The translations under genes were made by a program, and so were the position numbers. The notes beneath the pieces are model-generated. The model had not been told where the DNA came from. It searched no databases and worked only from the letters and a program-made list of their open reading frames with translations. 64,000 nucleotides of DNA, taken from positions 648,964 through 712,963 of the forward strand of contig NZ_CANMUA010000001.1 in the NCBI RefSeq assembly GCF_947500995.1. Direction: 5' to 3'. Shown here piece by piece: positions 37,139 through 44,997 of this stretch; position 1 is the stretch's first letter, and every line of letters starts with the position of its first letter. The stretch is from an uncultured Serinicoccus sp. (GTDB lineage: Bacteria > Actinomycetota > Actinomycetes > Actinomycetales > Dermatophilaceae).

Positions 37139-37582
37139 GTGGTCGTCTTCGGAGTCGTCCTGCTGCTCGTCGCCCTGGCCGTCATCATCTACATGTGGTT
37201 GGCCACCCGGGGCATGGACCCGGTCCAGATCTCCTACGGCGTCCTCAACGTGGACATCACCCCGATCTGGCTGTTCGTCATCGGTGGCATCGCATTGGCC
37301 GCGGCCACCAGCGGCCTCTGGTTGCTCGCTGTCGGCACCCGATCCAAGGCACGCCGGGCCCGCGAGGTCCGCGAGCTGCGTCGCCAGGCCAAGGACTCCG
37401 ACCGGCGCACCGAGCGCGAGCGGGACGCCGGCCGCCTCGGCAGCACCGAGGGACGGACGCAGGGCACCGACGGCTCGGGGGCCCGGGACGACCGGTCGAC
37501 CCCCATCCTTCCCCGCCAGACGCCGGGCAGCAGCACCGGCCAGGGCACCACCGGGCGCCCCACCACCGGCCCCAGCGCCTGA
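37139..37582 (+). CDS. Two-helix membrane protein (LapA/DUF1049-like)
   Basis: A 147-residue protein. Two transmembrane segments (about 2-22 and 41-65) are joined by a short loop and followed by a highly charged, Arg/Ser/Gly-rich cytoplasmic tail of about 80 residues. The arrangement resembles LapA-type (DUF1049) proteins but the match is weak. Start GTG 37139 has AAAGGA 7 nt upstream. It is followed by two copies of a palindromic repeat and faces the tad locus tail to tail. No function can be assigned. Confidence 0.6.
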   Translation: MVVFGVVLLLVALAVIIYMWLATRGMDPVQISYGVLNVDITPIWLFVIGGIALAAATSGLWLLAVGTRSKARRAREVRELRRQAKDSDRRTERERDAGRLGSTEGRTQGTDGSGARDDRSTPILPRQTPGSSTGQGTTGRPTTGPSA

Positions 37583-37624
37583 TCAGGCCCTGGCCGGGGG
37601 GCAACGGCCAGCCCGGCCCTCAGC

Positions 37625-37663
37625 GTGTGCGGTCGTGGCCCCTGGAGGGCCACCACCGCACAC
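37625..37663 (+). repeat. Palindromic repeat, copy 1
   Basis: A 39-nt hairpin with arms GTGTGCGGTcGTGGCCC and GGGCCACcACCGCACAC. A second copy follows at 37709. Lies between converging genes. Confidence 0.65.
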
Positions 37664-37708
37664 AGAAGGCCCGAACCTCGCGGGCAGAACCACCTCGCCA
37701 CTACCACT

Positions 37709-37746
37709 GTGCGCGGTCGTAGCCCTGAAAGGCCACCACCGCACAC
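37709..37746 (+). repeat. Palindromic repeat, copy 2
   Basis: A 38-nt copy of the 37625 element: same GGCCACCACCGCACAC right arm, left arm GTGCGCGGTCGTAGCCC with substitutions and an AAA loop. 45 bp separate the copies. Confidence 0.6.
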
Positions 37747-37767
37747 AGCGAGCCTGCGGTCTCCGGC

Positions 37768-38163
37768 TCACCCCCACCGATCGATGGTGGCCCCGGCTCT
37801 GGCCCTCACACCGACGGCCCACCGGGTCCCTGCGACCGCACGCTCCACGTCGACGGTCACCTCCGGGAGGGGCGAGACTCCCTGGCGCGTGACCGTGCAC
37901 CCGCGCAGCTCCACCCCGTGCTGCTCGCTCACCCGCGTCGCCAGGGCACAGGCGGTTGGGTCGTCGGCCCCCTGCACGAGCTGACCGGCGGCCGCCAGCG
38001 ACGCCAGGTCGGCGGCCGTCCGCGCCTGCTGGCCGGCGACGAGGACGGCCACGAGCCCCAGGGCCAGCACCAGGACGGTGACCAGGCCACCGACGACCCC
38101 GATGACGAGGACCACGGCAGAGCCGCGGTCCTCCTCCCCCCGCCGCAGGACCGCCCACCTCAC
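37768..38163 (-). CDS. TadE-like pilus/secretion protein (Rv3654c type)
   Basis: A 131-residue protein with one N-terminal transmembrane helix (about 12-38, SAVVLVIGVVGGLVTVLVLALGL), then QQARTAADLASLAAAGQL, typical of the helicase/secretion-neighbourhood TadE-like family (Rv3654c). The outer domain has two Cys that could pair. It is the last gene of the tad operon; its GTG overlaps the TadE stop as GTGA. The family is presumed to be a minor pseudopilin-like component. Confidence 0.8.
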   Translation of the reverse strand: MRWAVLRRGEEDRGSAVVLVIGVVGGLVTVLVLALGLVAVLVAGQQARTAADLASLAAAGQLVQGADDPTACALATRVSEQHGVELRGCTVTRQGVSPLPEVTVDVERAVAGTRWAVGVRARAGATIDRWG

Positions 38164-38525
38164 GGGCGCACCCCGGGTTCCCACACCGCGTGGGCGTTCG
38201 CCGTCGCCCCCGGCAGCCCCGGGAGCAGGCGCGCCCGGGGCCGGGCCTCGACGACCACGCGCACCCCGCCCGCGTCCTCCTCGACCTCGACGGTGGCGCC
38301 CTCCGGCGCCCGCTGCAGCGCGGCCTGCCGCACGGTGCCGGTCGTCTCCCCGCGGGACGCGGCGCGCGCTGCCACGCGCGCCGCGTCCTCGCACCGCACC
38401 TGATCCACCCCGAGGCTCAGCGCGGTCAGGCAGATCGCGAGCACCAGGAGGACCGAGGGGATGGTGAGGGCCAGCTCGGCGCTGACCATCCCCCGCTCAC
38501 CGCCGTGACGCCCGCGACCCGTCAC
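38160..38525 (-). CDS. TadE-family pseudopilin
   Basis: A 121-residue protein with GMVSAELALTIPSVLLVLAICL near the N-terminus: a Gly followed by a hydrophobic segment with Glu at +5, as in class III prepilin and pseudopilin substrates of the prepilin peptidase. The remainder is a small beta-rich domain. It overlaps both neighbours by 4 bp (GTGA), so the Flp-TadE-TadE-like trio is coupled. Likely a minor component of the tight-adherence pilus. Confidence 0.85.
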   Translation of the reverse strand: MTGRGRHGGERGMVSAELALTIPSVLLVLAICLTALSLGVDQVRCEDAARVAARAASRGETTGTVRQAALQRAPEGATVEVEEDAGGVRVVVEARPRARLLPGLPGATANAHAVWEPGVRP

Positions 38526-38728
38526 AACGACACCGAGAGCGCGGTCGTGATGACCGAGGTGACGACCCCCTGGACGGCCCCCGACTGCAGGATCGCCAGG
38601 AGCACGGCGGCGAAGGCGCAGGCGGCGATGGTGCCCACGGCATACTCCGCCGTCGTCATCCCGGCGTCCCGGCGCTCCCGCAGCTGCCGGACGGCGGCTG
38701 CGGGAGTGATGGTGTTCTTCTTCTTCAT
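38522..38728 (-). CDS. Flp-type pilin (DUF4244)
   Basis: A 68-residue pilin precursor. A Lys-rich leader (MKKKNTITPAAAVRQLRERRDAG) is followed by MTTAEYAVGTIAACAFAAVLL: the Gly|xxxxEY processing site of Flp pilins with Glu+5 and Tyr+6, then the hydrophobic assembly helix. AAGGAGGGG lies 4 nt upstream of the ATG, the strongest ribosome site in this locus, as expected for the major subunit. Two hairpins separate it from tadC upstream. The processing peptidase is not in the window. Confidence 0.88.
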   Translation of the reverse strand: MKKKNTITPAAAVRQLRERRDAGMTTAEYAVGTIAACAFAAVLLAILQSGAVQGVVTSVITTALSVSL

Positions 38729-38749
38729 GGTTCCCCTCCTTGTGGGTGG

Positions 38750-38795
38750 GTGCGCCTCACGGCGAGACGCACGTCGGACGACCGGCCAGCCGGTC
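38750..38795 (-). promoter_or_regulatory. Two hairpins between tadC and the Flp pilin gene
   Basis: A perfect GACCGGC/GCCGGTC stem (38780-38795) and a GTGCGcCTC/GAGaCGCAC stem with one mismatch (38750-38772) fill the gap. They may mark an mRNA processing or attenuation point that lets the pilin part be expressed separately. Confidence 0.4.
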
Positions 38796-38807
38796 AGTTC
38801 ACGGGCC

Positions 38808-39389
38808 TCACCAGGACAGGTCCCGGACGAGGGCGAGGACGAGCGGGACGACGGAGCTGAGCACGAAGCCGGGCAAGAAGGCCAGTCCCAGCGGGAGGAC
38901 CAGCCGCACCCCCAGTCGAGCGGTCGCCACCTCCACCCCCGCGACCGCGTGGCGCCGCAGGTCGGTCGCGGCCTGGCGCAGCGCCGGCCCCGGCGCCACC
39001 CCCGCGAGCGCCGCGATCTCCATGCTCAGCCGGGCGGCCCGCCACCGCGGACCGGCTGCCGCCCAGCTCGGGCCCGGGTCCAGGCCCAGCAGCAGGTCCC
39101 GGCCCACCCCGTCCAGCTCCTCCCGCAGGGGTGGAGGCAGGACCAGGGCGACATGGCGCGCCGCCGACCCCAGCGAGCTGCCCCCCTGCAGCGCGAGAGC
39201 CAGGAGGTCCAGCGCCTCGGGCACCCCGGCCACCGTCGCGTCGGGGCCGGTGGTCCGGCTGCGGTGCGGACGAGGTGTCCACCCCGGTGTCGCGGCCGAC
39301 CACCACAGCAGCGGGACCACCCCGGCGGCCGCGGCGAGCGCGGCCAGCGCCACGTCGACCCCGCTCACGGGGACCACCGGCACCAGCAC
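38808..39389 (-). CDS. tadC: TadC-like type II secretion system F-domain protein
   Basis: A 193-residue inner-membrane protein with the T2SF domain: PEALDLLALALQGGSSLGSAARHVA in the cytoplasmic part, and hydrophobic segments near 12-32 and about 163-190. Together with TadB it forms the platform that couples the TadA ATPase to pilus growth. The start is uncertain: GTG 39389, or GTG 39368 (starting MSGVDVAL). It lies 22 bp after tadB. Confidence 0.82.
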   Translation of the reverse strand: MLVPVVPVSGVDVALAALAAAAGVVPLLWWSAATPGWTPRPHRSRTTGPDATVAGVPEALDLLALALQGGSSLGSAARHVALVLPPPLREELDGVGRDLLLGLDPGPSWAAAGPRWRAARLSMEIAALAGVAPGPALRQAATDLRRHAVAGVEVATARLGVRLVLPLGLAFLPGFVLSSVVPLVLALVRDLSW

Positions 39390-39411
39390 AGGGACCCGCC
39401 GACGGACGCCG

Positions 39412-40188
39412 TCACCGTGCGCTCCGGAGCACGTCGGCGACCAGGCGGCGCACCAGCACCTGGCCGAGCAGCAGGAGGGTGGCCCCCGCGGCCAGGCAGG
39501 CCCACGCCGTGGGCGTCGCGTAGAGCACCGTGGGAGGCACCCCGAGCACCGCGGCCAGCGCGATGCCGGCCAGCGGCAGGCAGGTCAGCACGGTGGCGGT
39601 GGCCCGGGCACCGGCGCTGGCGGCCTCCACGGCGTTCTCCAGCCGGCGCCGCTCCCGAGCGGTGTGGGCGCTGACCCGCAGGGCCTCGGCGAGGGGTGCA
39701 CCCGACCGCGAGGCGACCTGCCAGGACCGTGCCACCGCGCCGAGGGTGGGGGTCCCGGCCCGGCGGGCCACCCGGTCCCACGCCGGAGCCAAGGGCTCCC
39801 CTTCCCGGGCGGCACGGGCCACGACGGCCCACTCCGGCCCACCCTTGCGCGGGGCGGGCCGGGCGCGCTCCAGGGCGAGGCCGACGGCTCGGCTCACCGG
39901 GAGACCACCCTCGAGCGCGGCCGCGACGGTGTCCACCACCTCGAGCTCCTCGGCGGCGGCCTCGACACCGGCGCGATCGCGTCCGAGCGAGCGCAGGGCC
40001 AGACGGGGCAGCAGGGACCGGGGCCGGCGGAGCAGGGGTGGGGTCCGGTCTGCGCGAGAGGGCTCGGTAGCCCCAGGCCGCCCAGGCCGCCCGGGGAGCC
40101 GCGGGACACCGCCCACCAGCACGGCGGTCGCCGCCAGCACGGCGAGCACCACCAGCTGCACCCCGGGTGGCCACGGCAGGCCGGTCAC
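39412..40188 (-). CDS. tadB: TadB-like type II secretion system F-domain protein
   Basis: A 258-residue platform protein. N-terminal hydrophobic helix (about 10-28), Arg-rich linker, the T2SF cytoplasmic helices (VDTVAAALEGGLPVSRAVGLALE, SGAPLAEALRVSAHTARERRR), and two C-terminal membrane segments (about 190-245). GTG 40188 overlaps the tadA stop as GTGA. Part of the tadA-B-C core of an Flp pilus assembly system. Confidence 0.85.
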   Translation of the reverse strand: MTGLPWPPGVQLVVLAVLAATAVLVGGVPRLPGRPGRPGATEPSRADRTPPLLRRPRSLLPRLALRSLGRDRAGVEAAAEELEVVDTVAAALEGGLPVSRAVGLALERARPAPRKGGPEWAVVARAAREGEPLAPAWDRVARRAGTPTLGAVARSWQVASRSGAPLAEALRVSAHTARERRRLENAVEAASAGARATATVLTCLPLAGIALAAVLGVPPTVLYATPTAWACLAAGATLLLLGQVLVRRLVADVLRSAR

Positions 40189-41225
40189 GACAGCACCTGC
40201 GGCGGAAGACCGAGACGCCTGACCAGCTGCGGCCGGGCGGGCCCGGGACGCCATGCGCCGGGTCCCCCCTCGAGTGCGGTGACGCACTCCACCCCCTCGC
40301 CGTGCGCCCGCAGCACGGCCACCTCCCGGAGCCGGCGACGTCCCGCGGCGTCCCGGTCGAGGTGCAGGACGACCTCGATGGCGCTGACGAGCTGGGCCCG
40401 GACCGCGTCGCCCGACATGTCGGCGAGCGCACCGAGGGCGGTGAAGCGGGCCACGACGTCGCGAGCCGTGTTGGCGTGCACGGTGCCGCACCCACCCTCG
40501 TGCCCGGTGTTGAGCGCGGTCAGCAGCTCTCGCACCTCTGCTCCCCGGACCTCGCCCACCACGACCCGGTCGGGCCGCATGCGCAGCGACTGGCGGACCA
40601 GCGTCGTCATCGTCACCTCGCCGCGGCCCTCGATGTTGGCCGGCCGTCCCTGCAGGTGGACCACGTGGGGATGGGCGATCCGCAGCTCGCGGACATCCTC
40701 GACGACGACGATCCGCTGGCTCGGCGCGCAGCGGGACAGCAGGGCGCCCAGCAGGGTGGTCTTGCCCGTCCCGGTGCCGCCGCTGACCAGGAAGGACACC
40801 TGGGAGCTCACCACCGCCTCCAGGACCCGGGCAGCTGTGGCGTCCAGCGCACCCCACGAGGCCAGGTCCTCCAGGGTCGGCACCTCGGTCCGCGGCACCC
40901 GGAGGCTCAGGTGCGCGCCACCGCCCACCAAGGGCGGCAGCAGCGCGTGCAGGCGCAACCCACCGGGGAGCAGCCCGTCCACCCACGGGCTGGACTCGTC
41001 CAGCCGTTGCCCGGCGAGGGCGGCCAACCGGACGGCGAGCCGCCGGACGCTGCGCTCGTCCGCGAGGTGGGCCGCGGCCCGCTCGGGCCCCTGACCCCGG
41101 TCGACCCACACGCCAGCCTCACCGTTGACCAGCACGTCCGTGACGTGCGGGTCCCGCAGGAGCGGCCCGAGCGGCCCCAGGGCGGCCATGAGGTCCGGCT
41201 CCGGCGGACGCGTCGTCGTGGTCAT
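40185..41225 (-). CDS. tadA: TadA-family secretion ATPase
   Basis: A 346-residue type II/IV secretion ATPase (Rv3659c type). N-terminal domain with DPHVTDVLVNG, Walker A GGTGTGKTTLLGALL, Asp box VVVEDVRELRI, Walker B and His box region RPDRVVVGEVRGAEVRELL and NTGHEGGCGTVHANTA. It powers pilus extension. Start ATG 41225 with GGGG just upstream. The CpaE-like ssd gene that precedes tadA in mycobacteria (Rv3660c) is absent; the 6C RNA lies in that gap instead. Confidence 0.92.
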   Translation of the reverse strand: MTTTTRPPEPDLMAALGPLGPLLRDPHVTDVLVNGEAGVWVDRGQGPERAAAHLADERSVRRLAVRLAALAGQRLDESSPWVDGLLPGGLRLHALLPPLVGGGAHLSLRVPRTEVPTLEDLASWGALDATAARVLEAVVSSQVSFLVSGGTGTGKTTLLGALLSRCAPSQRIVVVEDVRELRIAHPHVVHLQGRPANIEGRGEVTMTTLVRQSLRMRPDRVVVGEVRGAEVRELLTALNTGHEGGCGTVHANTARDVVARFTALGALADMSGDAVRAQLVSAIEVVLHLDRDAAGRRRLREVAVLRAHGEGVECVTALEGGPGAWRPGPARPQLVRRLGLPPQVLS

Positions 41226-41423
41226 GCCCCGACGGTCACCCGTGCGACGGGGTGGACGCCAGAGGAGGCCGCGGATCTGTGGACGGGGCATACCGGCCGC
41301 GGACGATGTGGACGGCGCGGGGAGGTGCGTCGACGGGGCTTGTCGAGCGTCTCGGGACGGGGGTCACCAGGGGGCCCAGCATGCGGAGGTGACGACGTCG
41401 ACCGCGCGCGTGAAAGGTCCGGG

Positions 41424-41498
41424 AAAGGGGACGGCCCCGGCGGGGGGAGCCGGGGCCGTCGGTGCCCAGGATCAGGGGGGGATGATCCTGAACACCCG
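41424..41498 (-). ncRNA. 6C small RNA
   Basis: On the minus strand two consecutive hairpins carry C-run loops. The first is AGGATCA/TGATCCT (41489-41483 with 41474-41468) with loop TCCCCCCC. The second is a perfect 12-bp stem (41460-41449 with 41441-41430) with loop TCCCCCC. Two stem-loops each with at least six C define the actinobacterial 6C RNA (Rfam RF01066); the M. tuberculosis 6C RNA lies at the corresponding Rv3660c/tad position. The 5' end is inferred from the promoter at 41505-41532. Loops of this kind are thought to base-pair with G-rich ribosome sites of target mRNAs. Confidence 0.85.
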
Positions 41499-41504
41499 CG
41501 CTGC

Positions 41505-41532
41505 AACTCTTTCGAGGAGCGCTGTTCGTCAA
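41505..41532 (-). promoter_or_regulatory. Putative promoter of 6C RNA
   Basis: Minus strand TTGACG (41532-41527), 16-nt spacer, AGAGTT (41510-41505). Predicted transcription start near 41498, about 9 nt before the first hairpin. Confidence 0.55.
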
Positions 41533-41701
41533 GTATGCACGACCGACGAGGCCCGATGCAAGCTGCCGGAGGCCTGTCGGAGCGTCGTCGGTCCGCGGCC
41601 TGGGAGGCCCCGTGAGCGCCGGCCTGCGACCGCTCTGCCGCTCCACCCCTCACCGGGTCGGGGGTCGTCCCGGGGATGGCCGGGACACCTGCCCGAGACG
41701 G

Positions 41702-42565
41702 TCAGCCCAGACGCCCGGCGCGGACGGCGTCCGCGACCCGGCCGCCCTCGGCAGCTCCCCGCACCACCGCCTCCGCGCAGTGCTCCAGCCACAGCCGCAC
41801 ACCGTCCGGGTCACCGGAGGCGTAGGCGGCCAGCGCACCGCGGTAGTCCGTGCCGACGCGGTCGGCATGACCGTGCTCCGGAACCGCCACCCCCGTCGGG
41901 TCCACCCCCGACACCCGGAGCACGCTGCGCTCGAGCGCCCGTGCCACCAGACCGTTGCCGACGACGAAGGGGCGTGCCACGACGATCTCCGCGTGCGCGA
42001 CAGCGACGACGAGCAGGGCGGGCAGGCGACCGCCGGGGACCTCCCGAAGGAGACCGTGCACCGCCTGCAGCCGGGCCGACGCCTCACCGGCGTCGGGCGC
42101 CGGCCCCAGCACGGCCACCCCCTCCGCCGCCTCGGCCGTCCTCCGCGGTCGCCCCACCTCCGCCTGGGGGACGAGGCCTGCGGCCGCGGCCGTGTGCAGA
42201 CCGGCCAGCAGCTGGGCCGGTGCGCCCAGCTCGGCGAGGGTGACACGTTCCGTCCGGGCGGTGACCCGAGCGGCGGCGCGGACGGTCCGCCACAACGCGT
42301 CGCCGTGGTCGCCGTCGGTGAGCGCCCCGCGCATGAGGTCGCGCACGACGGCCAGGCTGCCGTCGGACCCGGCCGGTTCGGCCCCCTCCAGCAGCGCCGA
42401 CGCCGTCGCCCCCCGGACCCGCGACTCGGCCGCCGCCTCGGGGGTTCGCCGTCGCAGTCCTTCGTGCCAGCGCAGCGTGGTGCAGGCGTCCCGGGCGCGG
42501 TCCATCCCCTCCTGGACACCGGGCAGCGCAGCCAGGGCCTCGAGGGCGTCGTGCGCGGAGCTCAT
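41702..42565 (-). CDS. Degenerate Fic-fold protein
   Basis: A 287-residue protein conserved near tad loci of actinobacteria (often labelled oxidoreductase). Residues 183-210 resemble the Fic core helix: HAEIVVARPFVVGNGLVARAL. The catalytic consensus HPFxxGNGRxxR is altered to RPFxxGNGLxxR (Arg198 for His, Leu206 for Arg), so AMP transfer as in canonical Fic enzymes is unlikely. An upstream Arg-rich helical part may replace or inhibit. ATG 42565 has TAGAGT 6 nt upstream and GTGAGG 29 nt upstream, a leaderless arrangement. It precedes the 6C RNA on the same strand. Confidence 0.75.
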   Translation of the reverse strand: MSSAHDALEALAALPGVQEGMDRARDACTTLRWHEGLRRRTPEAAAESRVRGATASALLEGAEPAGSDGSLAVVRDLMRGALTDGDHGDALWRTVRAAARVTARTERVTLAELGAPAQLLAGLHTAAAAGLVPQAEVGRPRRTAEAAEGVAVLGPAPDAGEASARLQAVHGLLREVPGGRLPALLVVAVAHAEIVVARPFVVGNGLVARALERSVLRVSGVDPTGVAVPEHGHADRVGTDYRGALAAYASGDPDGVRLWLEHCAEAVVRGAAEGGRVADAVRAGRLG

Positions 42566-42571
42566 CGGGTC

Positions 42572-42577
42572 ACTCTA
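42572..42577 (-). promoter_or_regulatory. Putative -10 hexamer, leaderless start of Fic-fold gene
   Basis: Minus-strand TAGAGT, 6 nt before ATG 42565; GTGAGG 17 nt further upstream may be the -35. Confidence 0.45.
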
Positions 42578-42897
42578 GGTCGCCCCCGATCGCCCCTCAC
42601 CCCTTGGGGGGAGCCGTCCGACCTGCGGAAAGACACTACTGCGAAGTCTTTAACAAATCTTTGCCAAATGTGGTTCTGGGCACCCTCGGGCCACTGGCAC
42701 ACTGGACACATCGACCCAGGAGCCCCCTCCTCGGAGGGTGCGGCTCTGCCGGCTGTCACGGGACCGGTTTGTCGACACGGTGCCCGCTCGGCACTGAACA
42801 GGGGGTGCCGGGCGGGCATCGTGCTGTCCGGAACACGGACGGACCGACCGGGGACCCCCGTCGGTCCGCCGATCCTGCGCCTGCGTAGCTGCCGGGA
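42578..42897. other. Divergent intergenic region with an AT-rich tract and a hairpin
   Basis: No gene seen. 42630-42675 is unusually AT-rich for this chromosome (CTTTAACAAATCTTTGCC near 42649-42666) and could hold regulator sites. At 42841-42867 a GGACCGAC-CGGGG stem pairs with CCCCG-TCGGTCC with one bulged base, 44 nt before the holin-like gene. Confidence 0.45.
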
Positions 42898-42903
42898 TAC
42901 GAT
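42898..42903 (+). promoter_or_regulatory. Putative -10 hexamer, leaderless start of holin-like gene
   Basis: TACGAT, 7 nt before ATG 42911. Confidence 0.45.
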
Positions 42904-42910
42904 CGGCCGC

Positions 42911-43375
42911 ATGTCAACTCCCGCCAAAGCCGACACCACCGCGCCGGCCGCACCCGCCGACAAGCGTTCCCTCGGTCAGCTCGTGTCCGACGTGTCCCTC
43001 GACGTCTCGCAGATCATGCGGGGCGAGATCGAGCTGGCCAAGGCCGAGATCAAGCAGGACGTCACGCACGCCGGCAAGGGTGCAGGCATGTTCGTCGGGG
43101 CCGCGCTGTTCGGTCTCTACGGCCTCGGCCTGCTCTTCCTGGGCCTCGCCGGCGTCCTCGCCCTCTGGTTGAGCTGGTGGGCCGGGCTGCTCATCGTGGC
43201 CGGCGTCCTCTTCGTCGTGGCGGGCGTCCTCGCCCTGATCGGCAAGGGGCAGGTCACCAAGGTCAACGGGAAGCCGGAGCGGGCCATCCGTGAGGGCAAG
43301 GAGACGGTGGACACCGTCAAGGCCGCGGCCAAGGGGCAGCAGCGCAGCACCGCCCTGGAAACCGCGTCGCGCTGA
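42911..43375 (+). CDS. Phage holin-superfamily III membrane protein (DUF1469)
   Basis: A 154-residue protein: an N-terminal Ala/Pro-rich part, an amphipathic segment (SLGQLVSDVSLDVSQIMRGEIELAKAEI, split here at residue 45), two transmembrane helices (about 58-82 and 86-108), and a basic tail. This is the actinobacterial holin-X/DUF1469 family, a chromosomal protein despite its name; no lysis gene is nearby. Its position next to the NUDIX-nth-crp block matches other actinobacteria. Predicted leaderless. Confidence 0.82.
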   Translation: MSTPAKADTTAPAAPADKRSLGQLVSDVSLDVSQIMRGEIELAKAEIKQDVTHAGKGAGMFVGAALFGLYGLGLLFLGLAGVLALWLSWWAGLLIVAGVLFVVAGVLALIGKGQVTKVNGKPERAIREGKETVDTVKAAAKGQQRSTALETASR

Positions 43376-43511
43376 TCCTCGGGCCGCGCCCACGCGGCGC
43401 GAGGCGGCCGGGCCGGGCCGTGCCCATGGCGCTGCCGCGGCTCACTCCCCGCCCGCCCTGGACAGGGCCGCAGAACTCCGGGCTCACCACGCCGGACTCG
43501 GGGGTCAACGC

Positions 43512-44186
43512 TCAGAGATCGAGCTCCCGGGTGGGGGCTCCCGCCCAGTCCGGGGCGATGCCGGCCAGGTCGAGGACACGGTCCAGCACCCCGGCGGTGA
43601 AGCCCCAGACCAGCAGGCCGTCCACGTCCCACGCCGGGCCGACGAAGCCGCTGGGGTGGTGCACCCGGAAGCGCCGACCCGGGTCGGTCAGGTCCCGCAC
43701 CTGCGGCTGCAGCACCCGGGCCACCTCCCGGACGTCCCTGGCCCACAGCGAGGCCGGCTCCGGTCGACGCCACCACGCCAGCACCGGCGTGACGTCGTAG
43801 CCCGAGACCGGGATGTGCAGGGTCGGCAGCTCGCCCAGGACCTCCACCCCGGACGCCTCCAGACCCACCTCCTCCGCGGCCTCCCGCAGCGCGGTCGCGG
43901 CGGCGTCCGCGTCGCCGTCCTCCGTCCCGCCGCCCGGGAAGGCGGACTGGCCGGCATGCGAGCGCATCGTGTGGGCCCGCTCGGTGATGACCACGGTCGT
44001 CGCGTCGGGGTCGCCCGGGTCCTCGACGCCCGGTGCGAAGAGGACGAGCACCGCCGAGCGTCGACGGCCGCCGTCCGGCGGCGGCAGGAACCGGCTGAAG
44101 CGCTCGCCCGGCAGCCCCGGCAGGGCCGCCACCAGCCCGGTCAGCCAGTCCGGTGGGGGCCACCCCTGGGACGGCGCAGCGCTCAC
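43512..44186 (-). CDS. CoA-pyrophosphatase-type NUDIX hydrolase
   Basis: A 224-residue NUDIX protein. The NUDIX box runs through [20 protein letters not shown] then EEVGLE (catalytic REAAEE), preceded by AGQSAFPGG, which is the NuCoA-type extension of CoA diphosphatases. Then [17 protein letters not shown] and a C-terminal [15 protein letters not shown]. It likely cleaves CoA and derivatives to phosphopantetheine. GTG 44186 overlaps the nth stop as GTGA, so it is coupled to nth, the same pair as Rv3672c-Rv3674c neighbours. Confidence 0.88.
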   Translation of the reverse strand: MSAAPSQGWPPPDWLTGLVAALPGLPGERFSRFLPPPDGGRRRSAVLVLFAPGVEDPGDPDATTVVITERAHTMRSHAGQSAFPGGGTEDGDADAAATALREAAEEVGLEASGVEVLGELPTLHIPVSGYDVTPVLAWWRRPEPASLWARDVREVARVLQPQVRDLTDPGRRFRVHHPSGFVGPAWDVDGLLVWGFTAGVLDRVLDLAGIAPDWAGAPTRELDL

Positions 44187-44926
44187 GCGCGGGGACCCGT
44201 GCGCACCAGGCGGGCGGCCGTCGCCGGATCGGTCTCGCCCTCGCCGTAGGAGGGGCAGAGGCGGGCCACCGGGCAGGCGCCGCAGGCCGGCCTGCGGGCG
44301 TGGCAGACGCGCCGCCCGTGGAAGATCAGGACGTGCGAGAGCTGGGTCCAGTCCCGCCGGGGGAAGAGCGCGCCGACGGCGTGCTCGACCGCCACCGGGT
44401 CGGTCTCGTCGGTCCACCCGAAGCGGCGTGCCAACCGGCCGAGGTGGGTGTCGACGGTGATGCCGGGCACGTCGAAGGCGTTGCCGAGGACGACGTTGGC
44501 GGTCTTGCGGCCCACGCCCGGCAGGGTGACGAGGTCGGAGAGCCGTCCGGGCACCTCACCCCCGAACCGCTCGACGAGCGCGGCCCCCAGCTTCAGCAGC
44601 GACTCGGTCTTGGCCCGGAAGAACCCGGTGGGCTGGATGATGGTCTCGACCTCGGTGCGGTCGGCTGCGGCCAGGGCTCGGGCGTCGGGGTAGCGCGCGA
44701 AGAGCGTCGGCGTCACCCCGTTGACCCGGACGTCGGTGGTCTGCGCGGAGAGCACCGTGGCCACGAGGAGCTGGTAGGCGTCGGCGAAATCCAGCTCGCA
44801 GCGGGCGTCCGGGTAGTGCTCGTGCAGCAGGCGGGACATCCGGCGCGCGCGACGGGTCAGCGCGAGGGACGTCTCCCCCGTCGGGGTCTGCGGGTCCGCT
44901 CCGGGGGGATGGCTGTCGACGCTCAC
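44183..44926 (-). CDS. nth: Endonuclease III
   Basis: A 247-residue base-excision repair glycosylase/AP lyase that removes oxidised pyrimidines. Seen: [13 protein letters not shown], the helix-hairpin-helix [17 protein letters not shown] with the catalytic Lys, [13 protein letters not shown] with the catalytic Asp, and the C-terminal iron-sulfur cluster cysteines C-x6-C-x2-C-x5-C ([17 protein letters not shown]). Start placed at GTG 44926, 6 nt after TAGGGT; an in-frame GTG at 44932 directly abuts the hexamer. Divergent from crp. Confidence 0.93.
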   Translation of the reverse strand: MSVDSHPPGADPQTPTGETSLALTRRARRMSRLLHEHYPDARCELDFADAYQLLVATVLSAQTTDVRVNGVTPTLFARYPDARALAAADRTEVETIIQPTGFFRAKTESLLKLGAALVERFGGEVPGRLSDLVTLPGVGRKTANVVLGNAFDVPGITVDTHLGRLARRFGWTDETDPVAVEHAVGALFPRRDWTQLSHVLIFHGRRVCHARRPACGACPVARLCPSYGEGETDPATAARLVRTGPRA

Positions 44927-44932
44927 CCCCAC

Positions 44933-44938
44933 ACCCTA
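44933..44938 (-). promoter_or_regulatory. Putative -10 hexamer, leaderless start of nth
   Basis: Minus-strand TAGGGT; GTG 44926 is 6 nt downstream. Confidence 0.45.
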
Positions 44939-44997
44939 GAGGTGCGGGCCGACACACCCCGGCCGCATTCCGCCGCTGGTCATGGCACCATGAGGCG

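Noticed and set aside
41430..41460. 12-bp hairpin first read as an intrinsic terminator for the Fic-fold gene
   Set aside because: The neighbouring second hairpin with an equivalent C-run loop and an upstream promoter fit 6C RNA better.
44986..44997. CACCAT six nt before the crp GTG as a leaderless promoter
   Set aside because: A GAGG also lies at ribosome-site distance and the hexamer is weak, so it was not listed.
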